Part shown: one piece after another, positions 42,602-51,730 of the stretch | Layout: each line of letters opens with the position of its first letter | Numbering within the stretch: position 1 is the first letter of the stretch | Source of the DNA: Pontivivens sp032464575 | GTDB lineage: Bacteria > Pseudomonadota > Alphaproteobacteria > Rhodobacterales > Rhodobacteraceae | Length of the DNA: 64,000 nt | NCBI GenBank assembly: GCA_032464575.1 | Contig: JAWDKM010000003.1 | Coordinates: 186,001-250,000, forward strand | Reading direction: 5' to 3' | Notes under the pieces: generated by a model | Told to the model about the DNA's origin: nothing | The model's input: only the letters and a program-made list of their open reading frames with translations | The model's database searches: none | Made by a program: the position numbers and the translations under genes

Positions 42602-43512
42602 TACTGGGCGACATTGCCCGCGATCTTGCCGAAGCCGCTGTGGACGATGCCGCGGCCGATCTTCTGCGCGAGCCAGCAGCGGGTGAAGAGGGCGGTGAGC
42701 TCCCGCACCTCCGTGGCCTGCTCCGCGGCATAGCCGTCGAGGAACGGGTCGGAGAGCAGCAGCGGCACGCCGCCCGCGTCGCGCGGCCCCTCGATCGGCC
42801 CGGCCTGCCGGGTGGCCGCGACAAGAAAGTGCGACAGGTCGAGGGCCGCGAGCCGCCGCTTGGTGTTCGTGAGGTCCACCGCCCAGGTCTGCTCCAGCCC
42901 CAGCATCACGTTATCCGGCGCGAAATCCTTGTGGAACTTCACGAGCGGCAGCGAGCGCACACCCCAGCCACGGGCGGTGCGCAGCGTTTCCTGCGCAAAG
43001 CTGCGCAATTCGGGGTTGCGGGAGCGCAGCGGGGCGCCGAGCAGGGTCTCGGCCTGCTTGCCGATATCGACCGGGCGAATTGACGGTGGGAAGGCCGCAT
43101 GGAGCCGGGCGATCCACATGCCTGAACGGCGTAGGCCGTCGGCGGCCGCAGCAGGGTCGTCGCGGAGCAGGGCGCGGAGCGGTACGCCGTCGACCCGCTC
43201 GGTCACGACTGCGGCTTCCTCCGGCACGACGGCGATCGGGGCAGGGACGGTGAAGCCGCCGTGGCCCATCACCTCGCGCAGCTTGCGATGGGCTTCGTGA
43301 ACATTGCGGGCCACGGTCGGCGGATCCTCACGGCTGAAGCGCTGGACGAGGACCGGGCGGTCGCCCAGCATCGCCTCGAAGGTCAACTTGCCGCTGCGGT
43401 TGCGGATGAAGTGGGGAGCGGTGAGGCCCTCCAGCCCTTCGGTCCCGGCGAGGGTCCGCGCCAGCCGGCGCATGTCCGCCCGTCCCCGCAGCCCGTCGAT
43501 CAAATGCCTCAT
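42562..43512 (-). CDS. Phosphotransferase (APH-like kinase fold)
   Basis: 316 residues. Kinase-like signature VKFHKDFAPDNVM (His194, Asp196, Asn201) and AVDLTN (Asp213) fit the aminoglycoside phosphotransferase/choline kinase fold; VVTERVDGVPLRALL precedes. The substrate is not known. It ends overlapping the hydrolase by 40 bases (convergent) and starts inside the moaA end (4 bases). Confidence 0.8.
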   Translation of the reverse strand: MRHLIDGLRGRADMRRLARTLAGTEGLEGLTAPHFIRNRSGKLTFEAMLGDRPVLVQRFSREDPPTVARNVHEAHRKLREVMGHGGFTVPAPIAVVPEEAAVVTERVDGVPLRALLRDDPAAAADGLRRSGMWIARLHAAFPPSIRPVDIGKQAETLLGAPLRSRNPELRSFAQETLRTARGWGVRSLPLVKFHKDFAPDNVMLGLEQTWAVDLTNTKRRLAALDLSHFLVAATRQAGPIEGPRDAGGVPLLLSDPFLDGYAAEQATEVRELTALFTRCWLAQKIGRGIVHSGFGKIAGNVAQYQELLARRERNAA

Positions 43513-44516
43513 CCGCCGGTATGGCTCATGTGGCGGCCCATTTCGCCGGCCACCTTCTGGCGCGAATAGTCGAAATCATGGCCCTTGGGCTTGCGATCGA
43601 TCGCGCGGCGTATGGCATCGTGCAGCACCGCGTCGTCATCGCTCGCCCGCAGCACCTTGCGCAGATCCGCATCGTCGTCCTGGCCGAGGCACATGTAAAG
43701 CTGTCCGGTGCAGGTGAGCCGCACGCGGTTGCAGCTTTCGCAGAAATTGTGGCTGAGAGGGGTGATGAAGCCGATGCGGCCGCCCGTTTCCTCCACCCGG
43801 ACATAGCGGGCGGGGCCGCCGGTCTTGTAGGGGATGTCGACGAGCTGCCAGCTTTGCTCCAGCCGGGCGCGCAGATCCTTCAGCGACCAGTACTGATCGA
43901 GCCGATCGATGTCGTCGCCCATCGGCATGACCTCGATGAAGGTGAGGTCCATGGCGCGCGCGTGGCACCACTCGACCATCTTCTCCACCTCGTCGTCGTT
44001 CACGCCCTTGAGGGCCACGGCGTTGATCTTGACCTTGAGCCCGGCCTCCATCGCGGCGTCGATGCCGTCCATGACCTGGGCGAAGCGGCCCCAACGCGTG
44101 ACGTCCGCGAACTTCTTTTCGTCCAGCGTGTCGAGGGAGACGTTGACCCGCCGCACGCCGGCATCGGCCAGCGGCTGGGCGAAGCGGCGAAGCTGGGAGC
44201 CGTTTGTAGTCAGCGTCAACTCATCGAGCGCTCCGGTCGCCAGGTGCCGTCCCATCCCCTCGAAGAAGGTCATGATCCCGCGGCGCACCAGCGGTTCACC
44301 CCCGGTGATCCGCAGCTTCTTCACGCCCAGATCGACGAAAGCCGTGCAGAGCCGGTCGAGCTCCTCGAGGCTCAGAAGCTCCGCCTTCGGCAGGAAGGTC
44401 ATGTGCTCCGACATGCAGTAGGTGCAGCGGAAATCGCAGCGGTCGGTCACGCTGACCCGAAGGTAGGTGATGGCCCGTGCGAAGGGGTCGATCAGCGGTG
44501 CGGTTTGATCGCTCAT
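43509..44516 (-). CDS. moaA: GTP 3',8-cyclase MoaA
   Basis: A 335-residue radical SAM enzyme that starts molybdenum cofactor synthesis. The N-terminal cluster cysteines are Cys27, Cys31 and Cys34 (DRCDFRCTYCMSE); the C-terminal cluster region is NFCESCNRVRLTCTGQLYMC. KKLRITGGEPLVRRG and LTTNGSQL are typical. No other moa genes are visible next to it. Confidence 0.96.
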   Translation of the reverse strand: MSDQTAPLIDPFARAITYLRVSVTDRCDFRCTYCMSEHMTFLPKAELLSLEELDRLCTAFVDLGVKKLRITGGEPLVRRGIMTFFEGMGRHLATGALDELTLTTNGSQLRRFAQPLADAGVRRVNVSLDTLDEKKFADVTRWGRFAQVMDGIDAAMEAGLKVKINAVALKGVNDDEVEKMVEWCHARAMDLTFIEVMPMGDDIDRLDQYWSLKDLRARLEQSWQLVDIPYKTGGPARYVRVEETGGRIGFITPLSHNFCESCNRVRLTCTGQLYMCLGQDDDADLRKVLRASDDDAVLHDAIRRAIDRKPKGHDFDYSRQKVAGEMGRHMSHTGG

Positions 44517-44597
44517 GTCCGGGAGAGTAGGGTTGCGCCGGACCGGTTGCAAGAACGCACGCCGGCCCGTTTCACGCCGTGCAAAACGGAGCATAGC

Positions 44598-44966
44598 ATG
44601 ACCCGGTTTCTCCTCTGCCTCGCCGCGCTGGCGGCCTGCACTCCGGCGGAGCAGCCAGCGCCGCCGCCTACCCCCAACATAGCCGACCCCGGCCAGCCCT
44701 CGCCCGTCAGCGGCCGCCTCATCGGCCCCACGGTGGCGGAGGTGAGCGTCGAGGAGACGGGCGCCTGGCTCTCCATGGCCGGGATCCAGCGGGTGGTGAA
44801 CGGCTGGGTCGTGGATCAGGAAACGGGGCAGGGCGCGCAGGTCGAGCTCCGGCCGGGCGACGACGCCCGGATGGACCGGATCTCGCTCGACGCGGTGCGC
44901 GCACTCGGCGTCGATCAGGCGCGGGTCGTGGTGCTCGACGTCTATTACGACGAACGCAGCCTCTGA
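44598..44966 (+). CDS. Small lipoprotein, 122 residues (unrecognised)
   Basis: Lipoprotein signal with Cys14 (LAALAAC), a Pro-rich spacer, then a conserved-looking soluble part (LIGPTVAEVSVEETGAWLSM, then VELRPGDDARMDRISLDAVR). No family recognised. It starts 81 bases from divergent moaA and ends 12 bases before the GST gene, so it may lead that operon. Confidence 0.7.
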   Translation: MTRFLLCLAALAACTPAEQPAPPPTPNIADPGQPSPVSGRLIGPTVAEVSVEETGAWLSMAGIQRVVNGWVVDQETGQGAQVELRPGDDARMDRISLDAVRALGVDQARVVVLDVYYDERSL

Positions 44967-44978
44967 CGGGAGAGCGGA

Positions 44979-45596
44979 ATGATCCTCTACGGACGGGACA
45001 TGTCCCCCTTCGCGCGCCGCGTGGCGATCTGGTGTGAGCTGCAGGGGCGCGAGGTCGAGCGGCGGCAGTTGCTCGTCGCGGGCCCGCAGTGGGAGGAGAT
45101 CAAGGCGGTGAACCCGCTGGGTCGCGTGCCTGCCCTCGTGCTCGATGATGGCGAGGTGCTGGTGGAGACGGCGTCGATCATCGATCATCTTGAGGAGACT
45201 GCACCCGAGGAAACCCGTCTGCTGCCCGCAGGCGGGGCCGAGCGGCGGCGGACCTTGCAGGACATCGCCTATGCAACCTCCACGGCGGAGAAGATCGTGG
45301 CGCTGGTCTACGACAAGGTGCGCCGGCCTGAGGAGTTCCACTACCCCGCCTGGATCGAGCGGCTGGAGGAACAGATCCGCGCCGGCGTACAGGTGCTGGA
45401 GGGCCGCGTGCCGGAGGCCGGGTGGCTCTCGCGGACCGATCGGCCCATGGGCGGCGACATCGCGGTGGCGATCGCGGGCGAGATGGTCGAGGTCGTCTTC
45501 CCCGATCTCGATGTGGGCGCGACCCCGCGGCTCGACCGGCTGGTGGCCGATATGCGGCAGCTTCCCGCCTTTTCCGGGACGCGGCCGAAGCCATGA
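44979..45596 (+). CDS. Glutathione S-transferase family protein
   Basis: A 205-residue GST. The thioredoxin-like N-terminal domain reads MILYGRDMSPFARRVAIWCE with Ser in the active-site region, VNPLGRVPALVLDDGEVLVE is the cis-Pro loop and TASIIDHLEE the glutathione-binding helix. The helical C-terminal domain follows. Coupled by ATGA to the beta-lactamase gene. Confidence 0.9.
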   Translation: MILYGRDMSPFARRVAIWCELQGREVERRQLLVAGPQWEEIKAVNPLGRVPALVLDDGEVLVETASIIDHLEETAPEETRLLPAGGAERRRTLQDIAYATSTAEKIVALVYDKVRRPEEFHYPAWIERLEEQIRAGVQVLEGRVPEAGWLSRTDRPMGGDIAVAIAGEMVEVVFPDLDVGATPRLDRLVADMRQLPAFSGTRPKP

Positions 45597-46393
45597 GGGC
45601 GTTTCTCTACGCGCTGGTCCTGCTGGCCTCCGGCGCATCGGCCGATGAGGTCATTCCGCGCGAGCCCCATGTGGCGGAAATCGGCGCGCGTAAGGTCTCT
45701 TTCCTCGCCCGCAGCCTCGACGGGGCGGAGCACTACGTTCTGGAGGGCAGCGACCTCGAAACGGCCCACCGGCCCTGGTCCACCTTCAAGATCCCCAATC
45801 TTCTGATCGCGCTGCAAACTGGCGTGGCGGATGGTCCCGATGCGCCGCGGGTCTGGGACGAAGTCCGGCATCCGGCGGGTCGCTGGTGGCCGGACGCGTG
45901 GCGGCAGGACCACACGCTCGCGTCCGCCTTCCGCGCCTCGGCGGTGTGGTACTTCGAGGACGTGGCGCAGGATGTTGGCACCGAGGGCTACCGCGACTGG
46001 CTCGCCCGCTGGGACTACGGAAATGCCGATCCGGGGCAGGGACGTGACGATTTCTGGCTCACCGGCCCGCTCGAGATTTCCGTCGCGGGGCAGGTCGAAT
46101 TCCTCGAGCGGGTCCTGTCGGGACGGGCCGGGATCGCGCCGGCACATGAAGTGGTGTTGGCAGAGGTCAGCGCCGACCGGCACCGAGAGGGCCTGCACGG
46201 CAAGACGGGCTCCGGACCGCTGGTCGCGGGCGATCTCTCCGGCCCCTTTGCCGGCTGGTATGTCGGCTGGCAGGAGCGAGAGGGCACCGATCCGTTGGTC
46301 TTCGCCCTCCATGTCGAGGCCGCGCGCTTTTCGGAACTGCGCGACTTCCGGCGCAGTTTCACCATGCGCCTGCTGGACGAGATCGCAGGATGA
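45593..46393 (+). CDS. Class D beta-lactamase (OXA-type)
   Basis: A 266-residue periplasmic serine enzyme. Signal peptide about 1-17 (cut after ASA). All class D motifs are visible: Ser63-Thr-Phe-Lys66 (WSTFKIPN), Ser116-Ala-Val118 (SAVWYFE), Tyr142-Gly-Asn144 (WDYGNAD), Trp155 (FWLTGPLEIS) and Lys204-Thr-Gly (GKTGSG). It should hydrolyse penicillin-type beta-lactams or act as a related penicillin-interacting protein. ATGA-coupled to GST upstream and GNAT downstream. Spectrum cannot be read from sequence. Confidence 0.92.
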   Translation: MRAFLYALVLLASGASADEVIPREPHVAEIGARKVSFLARSLDGAEHYVLEGSDLETAHRPWSTFKIPNLLIALQTGVADGPDAPRVWDEVRHPAGRWWPDAWRQDHTLASAFRASAVWYFEDVAQDVGTEGYRDWLARWDYGNADPGQGRDDFWLTGPLEISVAGQVEFLERVLSGRAGIAPAHEVVLAEVSADRHREGLHGKTGSGPLVAGDLSGPFAGWYVGWQEREGTDPLVFALHVEAARFSELRDFRRSFTMRLLDEIAG

Positions 46394-46923
46394 TCCGGCG
46401 GATCGAGACGGATCGGCTGGCGATGGCCCCGCCGGTCGCGGCGGATTTCGACGACCTTTGGGCGCTGTGGCGCGATCCTATGGTGGTGGCGAACATCGCG
46501 GGCAAGCCGGTGACCCGGTCCGACGCGCGCGCGCGCCTCCTGCGCCGGATCGGCGAGTGGACGCTGGAGGGGTGGGGCTTCTGGAGCGTCCGCCGCAGGG
46601 AGGACGGCGCCTATCTTGGCGAGGTGGGCTTCCTGAACGCGATGCGCGAGCTCGACCCACCACTGCCTGACAAGCCCGAGGCGGGCTGGGTCCTCAACGA
46701 GACGGGCCGCGGGAAAGGCTATGCACGGGAGGCGGTGGGCGCGATGCTTGCCTGGGCCGACGCCCATCCGGCCTTCGACGCCACTTGCGCGATGATCGCC
46801 GTCGACAACGAACGCTCGCTGAAGCTGGCAGGCGAAATGGGATACGACATCGCCTACCGCGCCGTCTTCAACGGTGGTCCGGTCGAGGTGCTGACCCGCG
46901 CGCGCCGCGGACTTGCGCCATAA
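46390..46923 (+). CDS. GNAT family acetyltransferase (RimJ/RimL-like)
   Basis: A 177-residue acetyltransferase starting MIRRIETDRLAMAPPVAADF. The acetyl-CoA motif is AGWVLNETGRGKGYAREAVG, then AIVDNE-like context AVDNERSLKLAGEMGYD typical of the RimJ-like group. It follows the beta-lactamase with an ATGA overlap. It could modify a ribosomal protein or a small molecule. Confidence 0.88.
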   Translation: MIRRIETDRLAMAPPVAADFDDLWALWRDPMVVANIAGKPVTRSDARARLLRRIGEWTLEGWGFWSVRRREDGAYLGEVGFLNAMRELDPPLPDKPEAGWVLNETGRGKGYAREAVGAMLAWADAHPAFDATCAMIAVDNERSLKLAGEMGYDIAYRAVFNGGPVEVLTRARRGLAP

Positions 46924-46977
46924 CTGACCTTGCGTTCAGATCGGGCGGCCCGGACGACGCCGTTTGAGGAGCGCCGC

Positions 46978-48609
46978 ATGACCGACACGCCCGCCCACCC
47001 CCTGGTCCCCGATCTGGGGAGCTGGGCCGAGATGCGCGAAGCCTTCCACTGGCCGACGCCCGCCCGCTACAACATCGCCGAGGAGGCGTGCGAGCGCTGG
47101 GCGCGGGTGGCGCCGGAGCGGCGCGCGATGACCTACCTCCGGCCCGATGGGGAGCTGCGGGACTACACCTACATCCAGCTCAGCCGCGCATCCTCCAGGC
47201 TCGCCAACGCCTTCGCCGCGCGCGGCGTGGTCCGCGGCGACCGGATCGCGGTGCTGCTGCCCCAGACGCCGGAGACGGTGCTGACGCATCTCGCCGCCTA
47301 CAAGCTGGGTGCGGTGGCGGTGCCGCTATTCACCCTCTTCGGCGAGGACGGGCTGAAATACCGGATCGGGCATTCCGGGGCGAAGGTCGTCGTGACCGAC
47401 CGGATCAACCTGCCCAAGCTGCTGGCGATCCGCGACGAACTGCCGGAGCTCGACTTTATCTATTCCATCGACGAGCGCGAGGCAGGTACCTTCGGCTTCT
47501 GGCAGGAGCTGGGGAAGGCGGCCGATGCCTGCCCGGTGGCGGAGACGTCGCTGACCGACCCCGCCTTCATCTCCTACACCTCCGGCACGACGGGCCCGCC
47601 CAAGGGGGCGCTGCACGGGCACAAGGTGTTGCTCGGCCACCTGCCGGGTGTGGAGACACATCACGAGCGGCTGCCGCAGCCGGGCGATTGCCTCTGGACC
47701 CCCGCAGACTGGGCCTGGATGGGGGGGCTGACCAACGTCATGCTGCCCGCGCTGACCCTCGGCGTCCCGCTGATCGCGCACCGGATGGCGAAGTTCGACC
47801 CCGACCACGCCTTCTGGCTGATGGATCGGCTGGGCGTGCGCAACGTCTTCCTGCCGCCTACAGCACTGAAGCTGATGCGGCAGAGAACCGGCCAGGCGAC
47901 TTTGCGCACCGTGGGTTCGGGCGGCGAGGCGCTGGGCGCCGACCTGCTCGCCTGGGGGCGGGAGCGGCTGGGGACCGAGATCAACGAGTTCTACGGGCAG
48001 ACCGAGTGCAATTTGGTGCTGGGCAACATGGCATCGAGGGACGCGCCGCGACCGGGCTCCACCGGGCGGGCCGTGCCGGGCCACGAGGTGGCGATCCTCG
48101 GCCCCAACGGCCCGCTGCCGCCCGGCGAGGAGGGCGAGATCGCGGTGCGGCGCCCAGACCCCGCGATGTTCCTCGAGTACTGGAAGAACCCCGACAAGAC
48201 GATGGAGAAGTTCCGCGGCCCCTGGATGCTGACCGGGGACGTGGCACAGATGGACGAGGACGGCTTCGTCTATTTCTCCGCCCGGACGGACGACGTGATC
48301 ACCTCCTCCGGCTACCGCATCGGGCCGAGCGAGATCGAGGAGTGCCTCGCCAGCGATCCCGACGTGACCATGGCCGGTGTCATCGGCGTGCCCGATCCGG
48401 TGCGCACCGAAGCGGTGCAGGCCTACGTGGTGCTGCGCGAGGGAGCGGCGGCCGAGGGCAAGGCGGATGCGCTGATCGCCCGCGTGCGCGAGCGGATCAG
48501 TCCGCATGTCGCCCCGCGCGCCGTCGTCTTCGTAGAGGACCTGCCGATGACGGCTACCGGCAAGATCATGCGGCGCGAGCTGCGCGACAGGGCGCACGCG
48601 CGGAAATGA
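46978..48609 (+). CDS. AMP-binding acyl-CoA synthetase
   Basis: A 543-residue ATP-dependent acyl-CoA ligase. The P-loop is SYTSGTTGPPKGALHGHKVL (near residue 200), the adenylate motif YGQTECNLVLGN, and the hinge and C-terminal motifs LTGDVAQMDEDGFVYFSART, SSGYRIGPSEIEECL and PMTATGKIMRREL with the catalytic Lys. The WTPADWAWMGG segment resembles medium-chain/ACSM-type or acetate-like ligases. TTTGAGGAG upstream supports ATG 46978. Overlaps the YdcF gene by 4 bases. Confidence 0.9.
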   Translation: MTDTPAHPLVPDLGSWAEMREAFHWPTPARYNIAEEACERWARVAPERRAMTYLRPDGELRDYTYIQLSRASSRLANAFAARGVVRGDRIAVLLPQTPETVLTHLAAYKLGAVAVPLFTLFGEDGLKYRIGHSGAKVVVTDRINLPKLLAIRDELPELDFIYSIDEREAGTFGFWQELGKAADACPVAETSLTDPAFISYTSGTTGPPKGALHGHKVLLGHLPGVETHHERLPQPGDCLWTPADWAWMGGLTNVMLPALTLGVPLIAHRMAKFDPDHAFWLMDRLGVRNVFLPPTALKLMRQRTGQATLRTVGSGGEALGADLLAWGRERLGTEINEFYGQTECNLVLGNMASRDAPRPGSTGRAVPGHEVAILGPNGPLPPGEEGEIAVRRPDPAMFLEYWKNPDKTMEKFRGPWMLTGDVAQMDEDGFVYFSARTDDVITSSGYRIGPSEIEECLASDPDVTMAGVIGVPDPVRTEAVQAYVVLREGAAAEGKADALIARVRERISPHVAPRAVVFVEDLPMTATGKIMRRELRDRAHARK

Positions 48610-49193
48610 GAGTGCTTCTGATCGCAGCGCTCCTGCTGCCGCTCGTCACGAGCGCTGTGATCGCGCTGCGTGCGGCCCTGATCCCGCGGGCCGGAGAGCC
48701 GGTGCCTCAGGCCGAGATCGTCGTCGTGCTGGGAGGCGGGGTGGAGGACGGCGCTCTGAAAGGGGCCTCGGCCCGCCGGGTCCGTGCGGCGGTCGAGATG
48801 CTCGCGCCGAACCAGCGGCTGCACTTCACCGGCGGGTTACCCGACCCGATCGCGGAGGCCATCGCCATGGCGCGACTGGCCGAGGAGCTCGGCGTCGAAC
48901 CCGGCCGCATCAGCGTCGAGAGCGAGAGCCGCAACACGATCCAGAACGCCCTCTTCTCGCGCGAGCAACTGGCCGGTCGGCGGCTCGCGCTGGTGAGCAG
49001 CGGCTTCCACCTGCCGCGCGCGCAGTTGCTGTTCGGGATCGCCGGGCTCGACGTGGTGGCGCTCCGGCGGGCGGAAAGCGCCGTCCTCTGGCGGCGTGCA
49101 TGGTCATATCTGCGCGAAGGCCTATCCTTCTGGCTCAATCTCGGTCGGATCGGCGCCTGGCGCCTCGGCCTGATCGACTATTCGAGGTCCTGA
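48606..49193 (+). CDS. YdcF-like (DUF218) membrane protein
   Basis: A 195-residue protein with an N-terminal hydrophobic segment (LLIAALLLPLVTSAVIALRA), then VVVLGGGVEDGALKGASARR, LHFTGG, ESESRNTIQNALFSRE and LALVSSGFHLPRAQLLFGIA, the DUF218 blocks. Members include SanA/ElyC-type envelope proteins. Function here unknown. ATGA overlap with the acyl-CoA synthetase. Confidence 0.88.
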   Translation: MRVLLIAALLLPLVTSAVIALRAALIPRAGEPVPQAEIVVVLGGGVEDGALKGASARRVRAAVEMLAPNQRLHFTGGLPDPIAEAIAMARLAEELGVEPGRISVESESRNTIQNALFSREQLAGRRLALVSSGFHLPRAQLLFGIAGLDVVALRRAESAVLWRRAWSYLREGLSFWLNLGRIGAWRLGLIDYSRS

Positions 49194-49215
49194 GCGACCC
49201 GCAGCAGGAGCGCCC

Positions 49216-51015
49216 ATGGATCCAATCACCACCTTCGCCCTCATCGGTCTCGTCGGTATCGGATCGCAGTGGCTGGCCTGGCGGTTCCAGCTTCCGGCCA
49301 TCGTCCTCATGCTCGCGGCCGGCCTCGTCGTTGGACCGGCGACCGGGCTGCTGGTGCCGCAGGCGACGTTCGGGGAGCTCTTCAAGCCGATCATCGCGGT
49401 GGCCGTGGCGGTAATCCTGTTCGAGGGGGGATTGACGCTCAACCTCAAGAGCCTGCGCGACGCCGGGCCCGCGGTGACGCGCCTCGTCGTGATCGGCGCG
49501 CCGCTCGGCTGGCTGATGTCGACCCTCGCCATCCGCTACGGCGCAGGGCTGAGCTGGGAAAGCTCCATTGTCTTCGGTGGCATCATGATCGTGACCGGAC
49601 CGACGGTGATCACGCCGCTTTTGCGTCAGGCGCGGCTGAAAGCGCGGCCGGGGCGTATCCTGAAATGGGAGGCGATCGTCAACGATCCCATCGGGGCGCT
49701 CGCGGCCGTGCTCGCCTTCGAGGTGTTCCTCGCGCTCTACGGCTCGCTGACGTTCGGCGGCGCGATCTGGCATCTGGTGCAGGGGATCACGCTGGCGACC
49801 GTGCTGGGCTTTGCCGGAGGCTGGGTGATCGCGTGGGCCTTCCGGCGGGGCAAGGTACCGGAATACATGAAGGTCTCCGTCCTCTTCGGCGCCGTTCTGC
49901 TGGTCTATGCCGCCTCGGACTACGTGCTGCATGAAAGCGGGCTGCTCGCGGTCACGCTGATGGGCATCTACCTCGCCAACACGCATCTGCCGTCGCTCGA
50001 CGAGATCCGGCGGTTCAAGGAGCATGCGACGATCATCCTCGTCTCCGGCGTGTTCGTGCTGCTTGCCGCCTCGCTGACGGTCGCGGACCTCGCGACGCTG
50101 AACCTTCGCACGGTGCTGTTCGTACTCGCCGTCGTGCTGATCGCGCGGCCGGTGACCGTGCTGGTCTCACTGATCGGAACCGGTCTGCCGTGGCAGGAGA
50201 AGGTGATGATCGCCTGGATCGGCCCGCGGGGCGTGGTGCTGGTCGCCGTCTCGGGCCTCTTCGGCACGCAGCTCGTGGACCTGGGCGTCGAGGACGGCGC
50301 GCAGCTCACCGCGCTCGCCTTCGCGCTGGTGGCGGGCACCGTGGTGCTGCACGGCTTTTCCATGGCCCCGCTCGCGCGGTTCCTGGGCCTGACGGCGGCG
50401 TCGAAGCCGGGGCTGCTGATCGTGGGCGGCTCGCGATGGGCGCTGAACCTCGCCAAGGCGCTGGAGGGGTCCGAGATCCCGGTGCTCGTGGTCGATCGCA
50501 ACTGGTTCCGCCTGCGTGCGCTGCGGGAGGCCGGGATCCCCACCTATCATGGCGAGATCCTGTCGGAGGCGGCCGAGCACAGCCTTGATCTCGCGCGCTT
50601 CGGCGCGGTGCTCGCCGCGACCGACAATGACGGCTACAACGCGCTGGTCGGCACCGATTTCGGACCGGAATTCGGGCGCAACAACGTCTTCCAGATCGGC
50701 CGCTGCGAAGGAGGCGAGGGACGGCAGGAGCTGCCCGCGCAGCTTGGCGGGCGACCGTTCGGTCCGGGGACGTCCTATGAAGATTTCGCCCGCCTGATCG
50801 CGGAGGGATGGTCCTTCCGCACCACGCGGCTGAGCGAGGAGTTCGGGATCGAGGACTACATGGCCGAGCACCCCGATGCGAAGATCTTCGGGACGATCGG
50901 CGACGACGGCCTGCGGCTGGTCGAGGGCGATACGCCGCCGGAGATCCGGCCCGGCACGCGCATCATGGCGCTCTCGAAGAAGCGGGAGGATCGCGGGCAG
51001 GGTGCGGTGGCCTGA
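49216..51015 (+). CDS. CPA-type sodium/proton antiporter with C-terminal nucleotide-binding domain
   Basis: A 599-residue protein. Residues 1-390 hold about 12 membrane segments with the transport core VTGPTVITPLLRQARLKARP and NDPIGALAAVLAFEV (ND pair at the ion site) typical of CPA1/NhaP antiporters. The C-terminal region has a TrkA-N-like Rossmann fold (GLLIVGGSRWALNLAKALEG, AVLAATDNDGYNALV), suggesting gating by a nucleotide or ligand. It is probably for Na+ or K+/H+ exchange. Confidence 0.9.
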   Translation: MDPITTFALIGLVGIGSQWLAWRFQLPAIVLMLAAGLVVGPATGLLVPQATFGELFKPIIAVAVAVILFEGGLTLNLKSLRDAGPAVTRLVVIGAPLGWLMSTLAIRYGAGLSWESSIVFGGIMIVTGPTVITPLLRQARLKARPGRILKWEAIVNDPIGALAAVLAFEVFLALYGSLTFGGAIWHLVQGITLATVLGFAGGWVIAWAFRRGKVPEYMKVSVLFGAVLLVYAASDYVLHESGLLAVTLMGIYLANTHLPSLDEIRRFKEHATIILVSGVFVLLAASLTVADLATLNLRTVLFVLAVVLIARPVTVLVSLIGTGLPWQEKVMIAWIGPRGVVLVAVSGLFGTQLVDLGVEDGAQLTALAFALVAGTVVLHGFSMAPLARFLGLTAASKPGLLIVGGSRWALNLAKALEGSEIPVLVVDRNWFRLRALREAGIPTYHGEILSEAAEHSLDLARFGAVLAATDNDGYNALVGTDFGPEFGRNNVFQIGRCEGGEGRQELPAQLGGRPFGPGTSYEDFARLIAEGWSFRTTRLSEEFGIEDYMAEHPDAKIFGTIGDDGLRLVEGDTPPEIRPGTRIMALSKKREDRGQGAVA

Positions 51016-51016
51016 G

Positions 51017-51046
51017 GCCTCCGGCGGGCGTACTTCGCGAGAGTGA
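51017..51046. repeat. Intergenic CCTCCGGCGGG element, copy 3
   Basis: GGCCTCCGGCGGGCGTACTTCG followed by CGAGAG lies between the convergent antiporter and DNA alkylation repair genes, as copy 1 does between its own pair. Confidence 0.4.
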
Positions 51047-51049
51047 TGG

Positions 51050-51730
51050 TCAGGCGAGGTGCTTCGTCGCCTCGCGCCGGGCAAAGGCCTTCATCGCGTC
51101 GCCATGCGTGTCGAGGAAGGCGTGGACGCGATCCGGGTCGTGTTTCGAAAGCGTGCGCAGCCACCAGCCGACGGCCTTCTGGATGAACCATTCGCGGTCG
51201 GCGGTGTAGGCCGCGGCCCAGCCGAGGATGCGCTCGCGGGCCGCGAGGTCAGCTTGGGACGGATGACGCCCTTTGGCCCAGTCGAGCGTGAAGACGAGGG
51301 CGGCGCGGCGCTGCCACATGTTCCCGGCTTGCGTCCAGCCTTCGAGCTCGTCGAGGCGACCGGGATCGGCGCGCAGGCGGCGCTCGGCGGGCCTCGCGGC
51401 GGCGTCGGCGATGGCCCACGCATCGAACTGCGGCACCCACCGGGTAATCTCCGCCCAGACGGGTGCATCGTCGGGCTTGATGCGGGCCTGGGTCAGCAGC
51501 TTCGTCGCGGCGATCCGCGCCTCGAAGATGTCGCTGTCCCAAAGGGCGGCGGCGAGTGCCACCCGCGCGTCGCGGTCGAGGCCCGCGCGCCAGTCGCGCG
51601 CAAGCTCCTCCACGGTGCCGTTGGAGATACCCAGATAGCGCCGCTCCGCCTTGTGATAGGCCGCCATCTCCGCCGCGCGGGCCGGATCGCCGCGCACCTC
51701 CAGCGCAGCGAGGGCGGCCCGGGGCGTCAT
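51050..51730 (-). CDS. DNA alkylation repair (HEAT-like) family protein
   Basis: 226 residues, all-helical HEAT-like text: YHKAERRYLGISNGTVEELA, SDIFEARIAATKLLTQARIK, RWVPQFDAWAIADAAARPAE, AGNMWQRRAALVFTLDWAKG and DREWFIQKAVGWWLRTLSKH. This matches the DNA alkylation repair/AlkC-AlkD-like family. It overlaps the lipoprotein gene by 4 bases. Confidence 0.88.
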   Translation of the reverse strand: MTPRAALAALEVRGDPARAAEMAAYHKAERRYLGISNGTVEELARDWRAGLDRDARVALAAALWDSDIFEARIAATKLLTQARIKPDDAPVWAEITRWVPQFDAWAIADAAARPAERRLRADPGRLDELEGWTQAGNMWQRRAALVFTLDWAKGRHPSQADLAARERILGWAAAYTADREWFIQKAVGWWLRTLSKHDPDRVHAFLDTHGDAMKAFARREATKHLA

